A stretch of DNA of 64,000 nucleotides, from the NCBI RefSeq assembly GCF_024199795.1, contig NZ_JANADK010000001.1:5580001-5644000 (forward strand). The letters run 5' to 3'. A model generated the notes under the pieces. It made no database searches. It was not told where the DNA came from and saw only the letters and a program-made list of their open reading frames with translations. Below, piece after piece: positions 47,516 through 55,599 of this stretch. This stretch comes from Bradyrhizobium sp. CCGB01. GTDB taxonomy: Bacteria; Pseudomonadota; Alphaproteobacteria; Rhizobiales; Xanthobacteraceae. How positions within the stretch are numbered: the first letter of the stretch is position 1; each line of letters starts with the position of its first letter. The position numbers and the translations under genes were made by a program.

Positions 47516-48760
47516 ATGTCAAATCCCCCGCGCCTCCCCGACACTTTCAACCGCCTCGCCTGGTCCAACCTCGCAGCCCAGTCGGCCGAGCAGATCGCGC
47601 TGGCCGCGGCCCCCATCGTCGCGGTGCTCACGCTGGGCGTTGCGGAAGGCCAGACCGGCCTGCTCCAGACCGCGCTGACCTTGCCCTTCGTCCTGTTCGC
47701 CATTCCGGCCGGCCTGCTCGCCGACCGCATCTCGCGCCGCTCGCTGATGGCGGGTGCCGAAGCGCTGCGGGCGGTCGCGCTGGCGGCCATCGTGCTGCTT
47801 CTCACGCTCGGCGCACTCAATCTGCCGCTGCTGGCGCTGCTCGGTTTCGCGGCGGTGTGCGGCACCGTCGTCTACAGCGTGGCGGCGCCGGCCCTGGTGC
47901 CCTCGCTGGTGAGCGCGGAGCTGTTGCCGTCGGCCAATGCCCGCATCGAGCTCGCCCGCACCATCGCCTTTGCCAGCGGGCCTGCGCTTGGCGGCGCGCT
48001 GGTGGGCTGGTGGGGCGCAAGCCCGGCCTTCGGCTTTGCCGCGGCGCTTTCGGCCATCGCCGTCGTGCTGCTCTCCGGCATCTACGAGCCCGCGCGCGCA
48101 CCGGTGCCTCGGCGCCATCCGTTCCAGGACATCCGCGAGGGCGCAGCCTTCGTGTTCCATCATCCCCTGCTGCGGCCGGTGTTCATCACCCAGTTCATCT
48201 TCAACACCGGATGGTTCCTGCAGATCGCGGTGTTCGTACCGTACGCCGTGCGCCATCTCGGCCTCACCGCCGCCGGTGTCGGCACCGTGCTGACGATGTA
48301 CGGAATCGGCATGGTGATCGGCGCGCTGCTCGCCACCCGCGTGATGAAGCGCATCGCGTTCGGCACCGTGGTCGGCCTCGGCCCGGTCACCGGCTTCGTC
48401 GCCGCGGTGGTGATGGCGCTGACGGTGCTGATCCCCTCGCCCTGGCTCGCGGCCCTCAGCTTCTTCCTGCTCGGCGTCGGGCCCATCCTCTGGGTGATCT
48501 CGACCACGACCCTGCGCCAGTCCGTGACGCCGCCGCGCCTGCTCGGACGCGTCTCCGCCATCAACATCATGAGCTACGGTGCCCGACCGCTCGGCTCGGC
48601 GCTGGGCGCGATCGTCGGCGGCCTCTGGAGTGCGGAGGCGTGCCTGTATCTCGCAGCCGCCGTGTTCGGCGTGCAGGCGCTGGTGATCTGGCTGTCGCCG
48701 GCCGTGGCACTGGATCGGCAACCGGCCATGGTGGGGGACGAAGTGCCGGCGCGGTGTTAG
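47516..48760 (+). CDS. MFS transporter (EntS/MFS_3-like exporter)
   Basis: 414 residues, about twelve hydrophobic segments. N-terminal LAWSNLAAQSAEQIALAAAPIVA, loop motif AGLLADRISRRSLMAGAEALRA (motif A of MFS), cytoplasmic EPARAPVPRRHPFQDIREGAAFVFHHPLLRPVF, and PPRLLGRVSAINIMSYGARPLGSALGA. These match the MFS_3 group of exporters. Substrate unknown. It is divergent from mntH across about 170 bp. Confidence 0.87.
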   Translation: MSNPPRLPDTFNRLAWSNLAAQSAEQIALAAAPIVAVLTLGVAEGQTGLLQTALTLPFVLFAIPAGLLADRISRRSLMAGAEALRAVALAAIVLLLTLGALNLPLLALLGFAAVCGTVVYSVAAPALVPSLVSAELLPSANARIELARTIAFASGPALGGALVGWWGASPAFGFAAALSAIAVVLLSGIYEPARAPVPRRHPFQDIREGAAFVFHHPLLRPVFITQFIFNTGWFLQIAVFVPYAVRHLGLTAAGVGTVLTMYGIGMVIGALLATRVMKRIAFGTVVGLGPVTGFVAAVVMALTVLIPSPWLAALSFFLLGVGPILWVISTTTLRQSVTPPRLLGRVSAINIMSYGARPLGSALGAIVGGLWSAEACLYLAAAVFGVQALVIWLSPAVALDRQPAMVGDEVPARC

Positions 48761-48767
48761 CCTGGGA

Positions 48768-48909
48768 TGTCGTCCCCGCGAACGCGGGGACCCATACCCC
48801 CAGGGAGAAGTTTGACGACGACTGTCAGTTACACGATGCTCGTTGGGACTAGCACCGTGCGCGTTCGATAGATCACGCGGTATGGGTCCCCGCGTTCGCG
48901 GGGACGACA
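48768..48909. repeat. palindromic element with perfect 31-bp inverted ends (family C)
   Basis: Two perfectly complementary 31-bp arms (48768-48798 and 48879-48909), each containing its own hairpin of GTCCCCGCG-AA-CGCGGGGAC, bracket an 80-bp unique middle. It lies between convergent genes. A decayed relative is at 44067-44135. Confidence 0.92.
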
Positions 48910-48914
48910 GCCTG

Positions 48915-50168
48915 CTAACCCGCCAGATACCGCTCGTAGCTCACCGGCTCGCTCGCATCGACCTCCGGATCCAGCGTGTACAGATCCTGTGCACGGCCGA
49001 TGCCGCGCAGCGCGTAGCGGCCGGTGGAGACGAGGTAGCGGCGGCCGGCGGCATCCAGGCCCTTGTAGAACTCGGACGATGCCAGCAGCTCGCGGTCGAC
49101 CGAGCGGCTCATCGAGGCGATGCGGCTGACCTCGTTGACGGTCGGGCCGACGACGGTGAAGTCGAGCCGGTCCTCGCTGCCGATGTTGCCGTAAAAGACT
49201 TCGCCGACATGCAGGCCGATATAGGCCGACGTGGTGGGACGGCCATCGGCCTCCCGCCGCTTGTTCAGCGCGGCGACGTTCTTGCGGAACACATGCTCGG
49301 CGCGCAGCGCAGCGCGCCGCGCATCCGACATGTCCTCGCCCCAGAACATCGCGAGCACGCCATCGCCGATCAGCTTCAGCACGTCGCCGCCGGCATCGTG
49401 GATCGCGTCGATCACGGCTTGCGCGTAATCGTTGAGGAACGGGATGATCTCGTCGGGGCCGATGCTCTCGCTGATCCCGGTCGAGCCGCGCAAATCCGAA
49501 TACCACAGCACGGCGTTGATACGCTCGGTGACGCCGCGCGAGATGCGCCCGCGCAGCACCTGCGCAGAGGCATCGCGGCCGAGATAGACGCGGCCGAGTG
49601 TTCGCGCGATGTCGACCTGCTGCGCCGACTTGATGGCGAGCCCCAGCACCGGCACGAGATCGCGCAGGTCTTCGAGCTCGGGTTCGGAGAAACCGCTGTC
49701 GCGGCGCGTGGTCCAGCAGGAATAGAGACAGTCCATCAGGCCGAGCGCGCCATTCTCGCCGAAGCGATGCACGAAGGCGAGATAGTGCTTGTGGCCCTTC
49801 TCGGCGAGCTCGCCGATCTGGGAAAAATCCATCGACGGCGCGTCGGCGAGATCGATCACCATCTCGTCGTGGCCGTGCTCGAGCATGTGGAAGAACACAG
49901 ACTGGCGCCAGCTCTTGGCGGCATCGCCCTCGGCGGTCGAGCCGTATTCGAACATGTCGCTCTCGTTGCTGGCGCGGTCGCTCCAGCGGAAGCCGCGGCC
50001 CTCATAGATCGGATGGAGCGTGTCGATGACGACGAGCCCGCGCGAGAGTTCCAGCCCCTCGGCGCGGCAGCGCTCGCAGAAGCCGCGGAGCAGTTCGTTT
50101 TCGGGCAGGCCCGTGAGCCCCTGGCCGGTCAGCCAGTTCATCAGCGCGAGGCGGGAGGTCAATTGCAT
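48915..50168 (-). CDS. class III adenylate/guanylate cyclase domain protein
   Basis: 417 residues. The N-terminal ~200 residues are an unassigned sensor-like region; the C-terminal catalytic domain begins near 210. Metal-binding Asp225 (YSDLRGST) and Asp269 (LKLIGDGVLAMF), the segment RLDFTVVGPTVNEVSRIASM with Asp336, Asn345 and Arg349, and Lys265 are present, so it should be active and favours ATP. No membrane span is obvious. It is divergent from the MFS gene at 50346. Confidence 0.88.
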   Translation of the reverse strand: MQLTSRLALMNWLTGQGLTGLPENELLRGFCERCRAEGLELSRGLVVIDTLHPIYEGRGFRWSDRASNESDMFEYGSTAEGDAAKSWRQSVFFHMLEHGHDEMVIDLADAPSMDFSQIGELAEKGHKHYLAFVHRFGENGALGLMDCLYSCWTTRRDSGFSEPELEDLRDLVPVLGLAIKSAQQVDIARTLGRVYLGRDASAQVLRGRISRGVTERINAVLWYSDLRGSTGISESIGPDEIIPFLNDYAQAVIDAIHDAGGDVLKLIGDGVLAMFWGEDMSDARRAALRAEHVFRKNVAALNKRREADGRPTTSAYIGLHVGEVFYGNIGSEDRLDFTVVGPTVNEVSRIASMSRSVDRELLASSEFYKGLDAAGRRYLVSTGRYALRGIGRAQDLYTLDPEVDASEPVSYERYLAG

Positions 50169-50345
50169 GCGCCATTATGGCGTGCATTCGTGACGAGCGA
50201 AAGGCGCAAGCCACGCGCGGGCCGTGCGCAAGGCTCCCGTCCCCTGCAGGTCGAATATGTCGCAGCCGCGGTTGACGCATTCGGCGCGCGAGCGGCAAAT
50301 GACCGCGATGATGACCTTGCCGGCCAGAAACGGACGCACGCGCGG

Positions 50346-51503
50346 ATGAGCCAGCGCCAGCTTCCGATCATCCTGGCGCTCGGCACCACGCAGACCCTGG
50401 CGTGGGCTTCCAGCTACTATCTGCCGGCGCTGCTCGCCGATCCCATGGCGCGCGACCTCGGCGTCTCCTCCAACTGGATCTTTGGCGCGTTCTCGGCCTC
50501 GCTGGTGATCTCGGCGATGCTCGGCCCGCGCATCGGGCGGCAGATCGATCTCGTGGGGGGCCGGCAGGTGCTGTCGGCCTCGAACCTGACGATCGCAGCC
50601 GGCCTCGTGCTGCTCGGCTTCTCCCACTCCGTTCCGGTGATGGCGTTCGCCTGGCTCGTGCTCGGCATCGGCATGGCGATGGGCCTCTATGACGCCGCCT
50701 TCGCCGCCCTCAGCCGCATCTACGGCACGGAGGCGCGCAGGCCCATCACCGGCATCACGCTGATGGCCGGATTTGCCTCGACCGTGGGCTGGCCCCTCAC
50801 CGCCTGGGGGCTGTCGCATATCGGCTGGCGCGAGACCTGCTTTGCCTGGGCGGCCGCCAACATCCTGATCGGCCTGCCCCTCAACTTCTTCATGCTGCCG
50901 GCGATCAAGGGCGCCAAGCAGGCCGCGGCGACGGCGGAAAAGCCGCATTTGCCGCTCGACCGCACCATGGTGCTGCTCGCCTTCATCTTCGCGGCGGTCT
51001 GGACCGTCACCGGCGCCATGGCCGTGCATTTTCCGCGCCTGCTGGAGACGATGGGCGCGACGCATGTCGAGGCGATTGCGGCCGGCGCGCTGATCGGACC
51101 GGCGCAGGTGGCCGCGCGCATTCTCGAAGCGGGCTTTCTGAGCCGCTTCCATCCGCTGTGGTCGACGCGCCTTGCCTGCGTCACCCATCCGCTCGGCGCG
51201 GCCGTCGTCGCCATCTTCGGCGCTCCCGCCGCAAGCGCATTTGCACTGCTCTACGGTTCGGGCAACGGCATCCTGACGATCGCACGCGGCACGCTGCCGC
51301 TGTCGATCTTCGGCCCGAAGGATTTCGGCTACCGCCTCGGCATCATCGGCGCGCCGGCACGAATGGCGCAGGCCGTGGCGCCGCTGGCCTTCGGCCTGCT
51401 CATCGACGTCATGGGGGCCAAGGTGCTGATCGTCTCGTCCGCGCTCAGCCTGTCGGCGCTGGCGGCGCTGTTCCTGGTCCGCCCGGAACGGCGGCCGGAT
51501 TGA
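50346..51503 (+). CDS. MFS transporter
   Basis: 385 residues from ATG at 50346; the open frame continues far upstream but without coding character, and is antisense to the cyclase. About twelve spans. LALGTTQTLAWASSYYLPAL starts the protein, GPRIGRQIDLVGGRQVLSAS is the motif-A-like loop, GLYDAAFAALSRIYGTEARRPI follows. It resembles the group annotated as MFS_1 with an unknown substrate. The small membrane protein at 51535 follows in the same direction. Confidence 0.87.
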   Translation: MSQRQLPIILALGTTQTLAWASSYYLPALLADPMARDLGVSSNWIFGAFSASLVISAMLGPRIGRQIDLVGGRQVLSASNLTIAAGLVLLGFSHSVPVMAFAWLVLGIGMAMGLYDAAFAALSRIYGTEARRPITGITLMAGFASTVGWPLTAWGLSHIGWRETCFAWAAANILIGLPLNFFMLPAIKGAKQAAATAEKPHLPLDRTMVLLAFIFAAVWTVTGAMAVHFPRLLETMGATHVEAIAAGALIGPAQVAARILEAGFLSRFHPLWSTRLACVTHPLGAAVVAIFGAPAASAFALLYGSGNGILTIARGTLPLSIFGPKDFGYRLGIIGAPARMAQAVAPLAFGLLIDVMGAKVLIVSSALSLSALAALFLVRPERRPD

Positions 51504-51534
51504 CCGGGCCAGAGCTTTCGCGCACAAGCAGGCC

Positions 51535-51726
51535 ATGAGCGACGACACCGGCCCGCCCCGCACGTTCAAAGGCCTTCTGCGTTGGGCGACCACGCCGCCG
51601 CAGGCCTGGGGTGTCTATCTCCTCGCCATCATCCTGGTCTGGCTGATCTCCTTCTACGCCGGCACGCTGAAGCCGAAGAAGGCGCCCGAGGCAAGCCCGC
51701 CCGCGGCGACCGCACCGCGGAGCTAG
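51535..51726 (+). CDS. small single-span membrane protein
   Basis: 63 residues with one transmembrane helix (WGVYLLAIILVWLISFYAG), a short N-terminal cytoplasmic part and a Lys/Pro/Ala-rich end. It follows the MFS gene by 31 bp, so it may be co-transcribed. Its TAG stop shares a CTAG tetramer with the stop of the convergent DMT gene. No family is recognised. Confidence 0.65.
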   Translation: MSDDTGPPRTFKGLLRWATTPPQAWGVYLLAIILVWLISFYAGTLKPKKAPEASPPAATAPRS

Positions 51727-52601
51727 GCCGGCTTCGCTTCGCTGGTCGCGATCCAGATGCCGGCGAACACAGCAACCAGCCCAACAAGCAGATTGGGCGT
51801 GATCGGCTCGCCGATCAGCAGCGCCGCCAACAAGGCAGCCGCGATTGGATTGACCGTCATCGTGTTGGCGACCCGCGTCGGCGTCGCCCGCGCCAGCGCC
51901 ATGACCCACAGGATGAAGGCGAGCGCACCACCGCCGATGCCGAGATAGATGCCGGCAATCCACTGCCCGGTCGTAAAGCGATCGAGCGCCGCAAAGCTCC
52001 CCTTCGCGACTCCCGCCAGCACCAGCACGGCGGCGCCCGCGCCCATGCCGACGGTGAGAAAGCCCAAGGCGCTGGAGCGCCGCATCAGCGGGCGCGACAG
52101 CACGTTGTAGAACGCCATGCAGAACACGGCACCGGTCATGATCAGTTCGCCGCGCCAGGCGCCGGGCGGACTCTGGGCGAGGCCCGCGGCCAGCGCCGCC
52201 GCCACGCCGAGCACGGCGATGCCGACGCCGGTGATCTTGCGCACCGTCAGCTGCTCGACGCCAAGGATCGCGCCGACCACCATGGTGTGCAGCGGCAGCG
52301 TCGCAAGCGCGAGGCTGGCCCGCGCCGCGGTCGTGTAGGACACCGCGATGTTGTACAGGATGAAGAACAGGCCGAAGAAGCAGATGCCGAGCAGCGCCAC
52401 GGCCGGCCAGTCGGACCGCTGCGGCCAGCGCACGCCGAGTAGAAGCGCACATGGCAGCAGGCAGAGAAAGCCGATCCCCCAGCGCAGGATCGCGAGCATG
52501 ATCGGATCCGCACCGCCGACGAGATACCGGGTGATCGCCGCCGCGGTGCCGCCGAGGGTGCTCGATGCCAGCGCGATCGCGACCCCGAGCCACTCCCCCA
52601 C
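51723..52601 (-). CDS. DMT family (EamA) transporter
   Basis: 292 residues with ten predicted spans and two EamA repeats: VAIALASSTLGGTAAAITRYL and ITGVGIAVLGVAAALAAGL in the first, and WIAGIYLGIGGGALAFILWV, ANTMTVNPIAAALLAALLIGEPI, LVGLVAVFAGIWIA in the second. A metabolite exporter of unknown substrate. It ends head-on into the small membrane protein at 51535 with stops sharing four bases. Confidence 0.88.
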   Translation of the reverse strand: MGEWLGVAIALASSTLGGTAAAITRYLVGGADPIMLAILRWGIGFLCLLPCALLLGVRWPQRSDWPAVALLGICFFGLFFILYNIAVSYTTAARASLALATLPLHTMVVGAILGVEQLTVRKITGVGIAVLGVAAALAAGLAQSPPGAWRGELIMTGAVFCMAFYNVLSRPLMRRSSALGFLTVGMGAGAAVLVLAGVAKGSFAALDRFTTGQWIAGIYLGIGGGALAFILWVMALARATPTRVANTMTVNPIAAALLAALLIGEPITPNLLVGLVAVFAGIWIATSEAKPA

Positions 52602-52685
52602 AATCGCCTCCTCTCGTGGAGCTCTGTCGGGGCGCCTAGCACGGTCCTGCTGCCACCATCATGGCAGCAGGAACGACGCGCGACG

Positions 52686-53525
52686 TTACTCGTAAAACTC
52701 CGGCGCCATCTTCTGGCTGTCGCGCTGCGCCTTGTCGTGGTTGATCCAGAGCTGGCCTTTTTCCTTGGCGAGCGTATCGGCGATCTTCTGCATCGAGGCC
52801 GCGCTTTGATCCTTGTTGGCGTTCATGCTGGGCACACGGCGGTTGTCCCAATTGTCCTTGAAGTGGACGGCGTCGCCCGACAGTACCACCGCGCCGGTCT
52901 TCGGCAGTTTCACCAGCAGCGACTGGTGTCCCGGCGTATGGCCGGGCGTCGACAGGATGGTCACGCTGCCGTCGCCGAACACGTCCTTGTCGCCCGCCAG
53001 CAGTTCGACGGGATGCGAGGGCTTAAAGCGCGGCTCGTTGTTGGCGCCGGGCCAGTCATATTCGGCCTTCTGCACGTAGAGCATGGCCTGCGGGAACAGC
53101 TCGACATTGCCGGTATGGTCGGGATGCGTGTGCGAGACCGCCATCGCCTTGACGTCGTCAGGCTTGAGGCCCAGCTGCTCGAGCTGGGCGGCAAGCGTCT
53201 TCGGCCGGCGCCAGGTGACGGCCTTAGGATCGGCGGGCACAAGGCCGCTAGGCATCGCCGCGACTGCATCGGCGATGCCGGTGTCCCACAGGAACCAGCC
53301 CTTGCTGTGCTTGATGAGATAGCAGCTGTCGACGAAGTCCATCGTCTTGCCCTCGTTCAGGCCGGGCGTCCATCGCGAGATGTCTCCGGCGGTGCCTTCC
53401 CCGCAATTGAGGACGTAGAGCTTTTCGACGCCGGTCTTTTCCGACTGCGCCAGCGCAGCCTGTCCGGACAGAGCGAGCGCGGCGACGGCGAGAGCCAACG
53501 TGATCTTCGTCATCCTGGGCATCAT
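52686..53525 (-). CDS. secreted MBL-fold hydrolase, AHL-lactonase-like
   Basis: 279 residues from ATG (complement of 53525), with AAGGAGGG immediately upstream, so a second ATG three bases later is equally possible. A signal peptide (ALAVAALALSGQAALA) indicates periplasmic export. Dizinc site complete: His132, His134, Asp136, His137 (SHTHPDHTG), His200 (TPGHTPGHQ), Asp218 (LSGDAVHF) and His263. The lactonase family shares these motifs, so lactone (possibly AHL) hydrolysis is plausible, but no quorum-sensing gene is near. Confidence 0.83.
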   Translation of the reverse strand: MMPRMTKITLALAVAALALSGQAALAQSEKTGVEKLYVLNCGEGTAGDISRWTPGLNEGKTMDFVDSCYLIKHSKGWFLWDTGIADAVAAMPSGLVPADPKAVTWRRPKTLAAQLEQLGLKPDDVKAMAVSHTHPDHTGNVELFPQAMLYVQKAEYDWPGANNEPRFKPSHPVELLAGDKDVFGDGSVTILSTPGHTPGHQSLLVKLPKTGAVVLSGDAVHFKDNWDNRRVPSMNANKDQSAASMQKIADTLAKEKGQLWINHDKAQRDSQKMAPEFYE

Positions 53526-53606
53526 CCCTCCTTGCAACCTGTTGTATCGGCTGCGACCGAGGATCAACCCCGGCCGCGCCGCCGAATTCCGCTCCCGCCG
53601 ATCACA

Positions 53607-54584
53607 TCAATGCGGGCAGGCCTCGACCTCGACCGTGACGTGGCTGAGCCCCTTCAGGCCGGCGAGCCGCCGCTTGTAGACGGCCGGCTGCTGCGGCGTG
53701 TCCGACACCACAGAGAGCAGTACGGCGCAATGGCCGGGGCCGACCTGCCAGAGATGCAGATCGGTCACGCGGTCGTCGCCGACCTCCATGCGCGCGCGGA
53801 TGACCCGCTCCAGCTTCTCGTCCGCGCGTACGTCGAGGAGCACCGCGCCGGATGTCTTGATCAGGCCGAAGGCCCAGCTCGCGATCACGACGCTGCCGAT
53901 CAGGCCGACGGCTGGATCCGCCCAGACCCATCCCGAATACATCGCGACGACCAGCGCTGCGATCGCCAGCACCGAGGTCGCCGCATCCGCCATGACGTGG
54001 ACGTAGGCAGCACGAAGATTGTTGTCGTGATGATGGTGGTGTTGACCGTGATGATCGTGGCCGTGATCATGATCATCGTGCTCGTCATGGGCGTGGACAT
54101 GGTCGTGGCCGTGATGATGGTGATCATGGCTGCCGCGCAGCAGCCAGGCGCTGGCAAGGTTGACGCAGAGGCCGAGGGCGGCGACCGCGATCGCCTCGCC
54201 ATAGACGATCGGCACCGGGGTAATCAGCCGCAGCACGCTCTCATAGGCGATCTCGACCGCGATCAATCCCAAGATGATCGCGCTGGAGAAGGCGGCGAGA
54301 TCGCCGAACTTGCCCGTGCCGAAAGTGAAATGCGAATTCCCCAGATGCCGGCGCGCGAAGCGGTAGGCAAAGGCGGCAATCCCCAGCGCCGCCGCATGCG
54401 TGCCCATGTGCCAGCCGTCGGCAAGCAGCGCCATCGAGCCGAACAGCGAGCCGGCGACGATTTCACCGACCATCATCACCAGCGTCAGGACGACCACGAG
54501 CCAGGTACGCCGCTCGTTCTCGTCGTGCTTCTCGCCGAGGAAGGCATGGTCATGGGTCCACTGTTCAATGGAGTGGGAATGCAT
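53607..54584 (-). CDS. dmeF: CDF family Co2+/Ni2+ exporter (DmeF-like)
   Basis: 325 residues, six spans with a long His-rich loop (multiple HDH, HHHH and HGH clusters around residues 155-200) between membrane segments, as in DmeF. Cation-site sequences LLADGWHMGTHAAALG and HVMADAATSVLAIAALVVA carry the DxxHxxxD-type residues. Exports Co/Ni or other divalent metals. No DmeR gene is adjacent. It is divergent from the chromate cluster by 196 bp. Confidence 0.85.
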   Translation of the reverse strand: MHSHSIEQWTHDHAFLGEKHDENERRTWLVVVLTLVMMVGEIVAGSLFGSMALLADGWHMGTHAAALGIAAFAYRFARRHLGNSHFTFGTGKFGDLAAFSSAIILGLIAVEIAYESVLRLITPVPIVYGEAIAVAALGLCVNLASAWLLRGSHDHHHHGHDHVHAHDEHDDHDHGHDHHGQHHHHHDNNLRAAYVHVMADAATSVLAIAALVVAMYSGWVWADPAVGLIGSVVIASWAFGLIKTSGAVLLDVRADEKLERVIRARMEVGDDRVTDLHLWQVGPGHCAVLLSVVSDTPQQPAVYKRRLAGLKGLSHVTVEVEACPH

Positions 54585-54780
54585 CGAATTCTCCAGAAGA
54601 TTCAGGTCTGTTGGCGCGCACTATAGACCGGCGGACAGCAATTTTCTAAGGGCCAATCGCCCTGCGGATTGACAGTCCCCCTTAGTTTAGCTGTAATCAG
54701 TGCATGGGGATTTGAGCGATCTCCCCACGAGGCGACATGCCCAAGTATCGCGTCCCGTTCGTTTTTTGCGAGGACGCATC

Positions 54781-55599
54781 ATGTCAACGTTCACGACCAT
54801 ATCATCTGACAAATTGGCACGGCTGATCGGCACGGCGAACGCGCCTGCCCTGATCGATGTGCGGACTGAAGAGGATTTTGCCGCCGACCGGCGGCTGATC
54901 CCCGGCTCGATCAAGCTCAGCCACGAGACCGTTGCGGAATGGGGCGGTGAATTTGCCGGCCGCTCCGCCATCGTCTCCTGCTTGCGCGGCGCCAAGCTCG
55001 CGCAGGGCACGGCCGCCTGGCTCAGGCAGCTCGGCGCTGAGGCGGAAACCCTGGAAGACGGCTTCGAGGGCTGGAAGGCCGCAAAGCTACCGTTGCTCGA
55101 CACAAGCAAGCTGCCGCCGCGCGACGCGAAGGGGCGCACCGTCTGGGTGACCCGGGCACGGCCCAAGGTCGACCGTATCGCCTGCCCCTGGCTGATCCGC
55201 CGCTTCGTCGACCCCAATGCGGTGTTCCTGTATGTGGCACCGTCCGAGGTGGTCGCCGTCGGCGAGCGCTTCAATGCCGCCCCTTTCGACATCGAGAACG
55301 TGTTCTGGAGCCACCGCGGCGAGCTCTGCACGTTCGACGTCATGATCGAGGAGTTCGGCATCGCGACGCCGCCGCTGCTGCGGCTTGCCACGCTGGTGCG
55401 CGGCGCCGACACCGCGCGGCCTGATCTGGCACCGGAGGCGCCCGGCCTGCTCGCGGCCTCGCTCGGGCTGTCGCGGATGTATGACGACGACCTCGAACAG
55501 CTCGAGGCCGGCATGCTGCTCTATGACGCCTTCTACCGCTGGTGCCGTGACGCCACCACCGAGACCCACAACTGGCCGACCAACAAGGTGAAGGCGTAA
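54781..55599 (+). CDS. rhodanese-ChrB fusion (chromate resistance protein)
   Basis: 272 residues from ATG at 54781, with GAGGA six bases upstream. Residues 1-105 are a rhodanese-like domain (ALIDVRTEEDFAADRRL; active-site loop SCLRGAK, Cys67), so it could carry sulfur or reduce oxyanions. Residues ~120-265 match the ChrB C-terminal domain (VWVTRARPKVDRIACPWLIR then RFVDPNAVFLY). The combination resembles a ChrE-ChrB fusion that senses or detoxifies chromate. The stop overlaps the chrA start (TAATG). Confidence 0.85.
   Translation: MSTFTTISSDKLARLIGTANAPALIDVRTEEDFAADRRLIPGSIKLSHETVAEWGGEFAGRSAIVSCLRGAKLAQGTAAWLRQLGAEAETLEDGFEGWKAAKLPLLDTSKLPPRDAKGRTVWVTRARPKVDRIACPWLIRRFVDPNAVFLYVAPSEVVAVGERFNAAPFDIENVFWSHRGELCTFDVMIEEFGIATPPLLRLATLVRGADTARPDLAPEAPGLLAASLGLSRMYDDDLEQLEAGMLLYDAFYRWCRDATTETHNWPTNKVKA

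Noticed and set aside
48843-50345. Upstream extension of the MFS frame
   Set aside because: Antisense to the cyclase gene and not similar to any MFS N terminus.
54585-54780. DmeR/RcnR-type operator with a C-tract before dmeF
   Set aside because: Only one short CCCCC run (54676-54680) without a flanking repeat, too weak to call.
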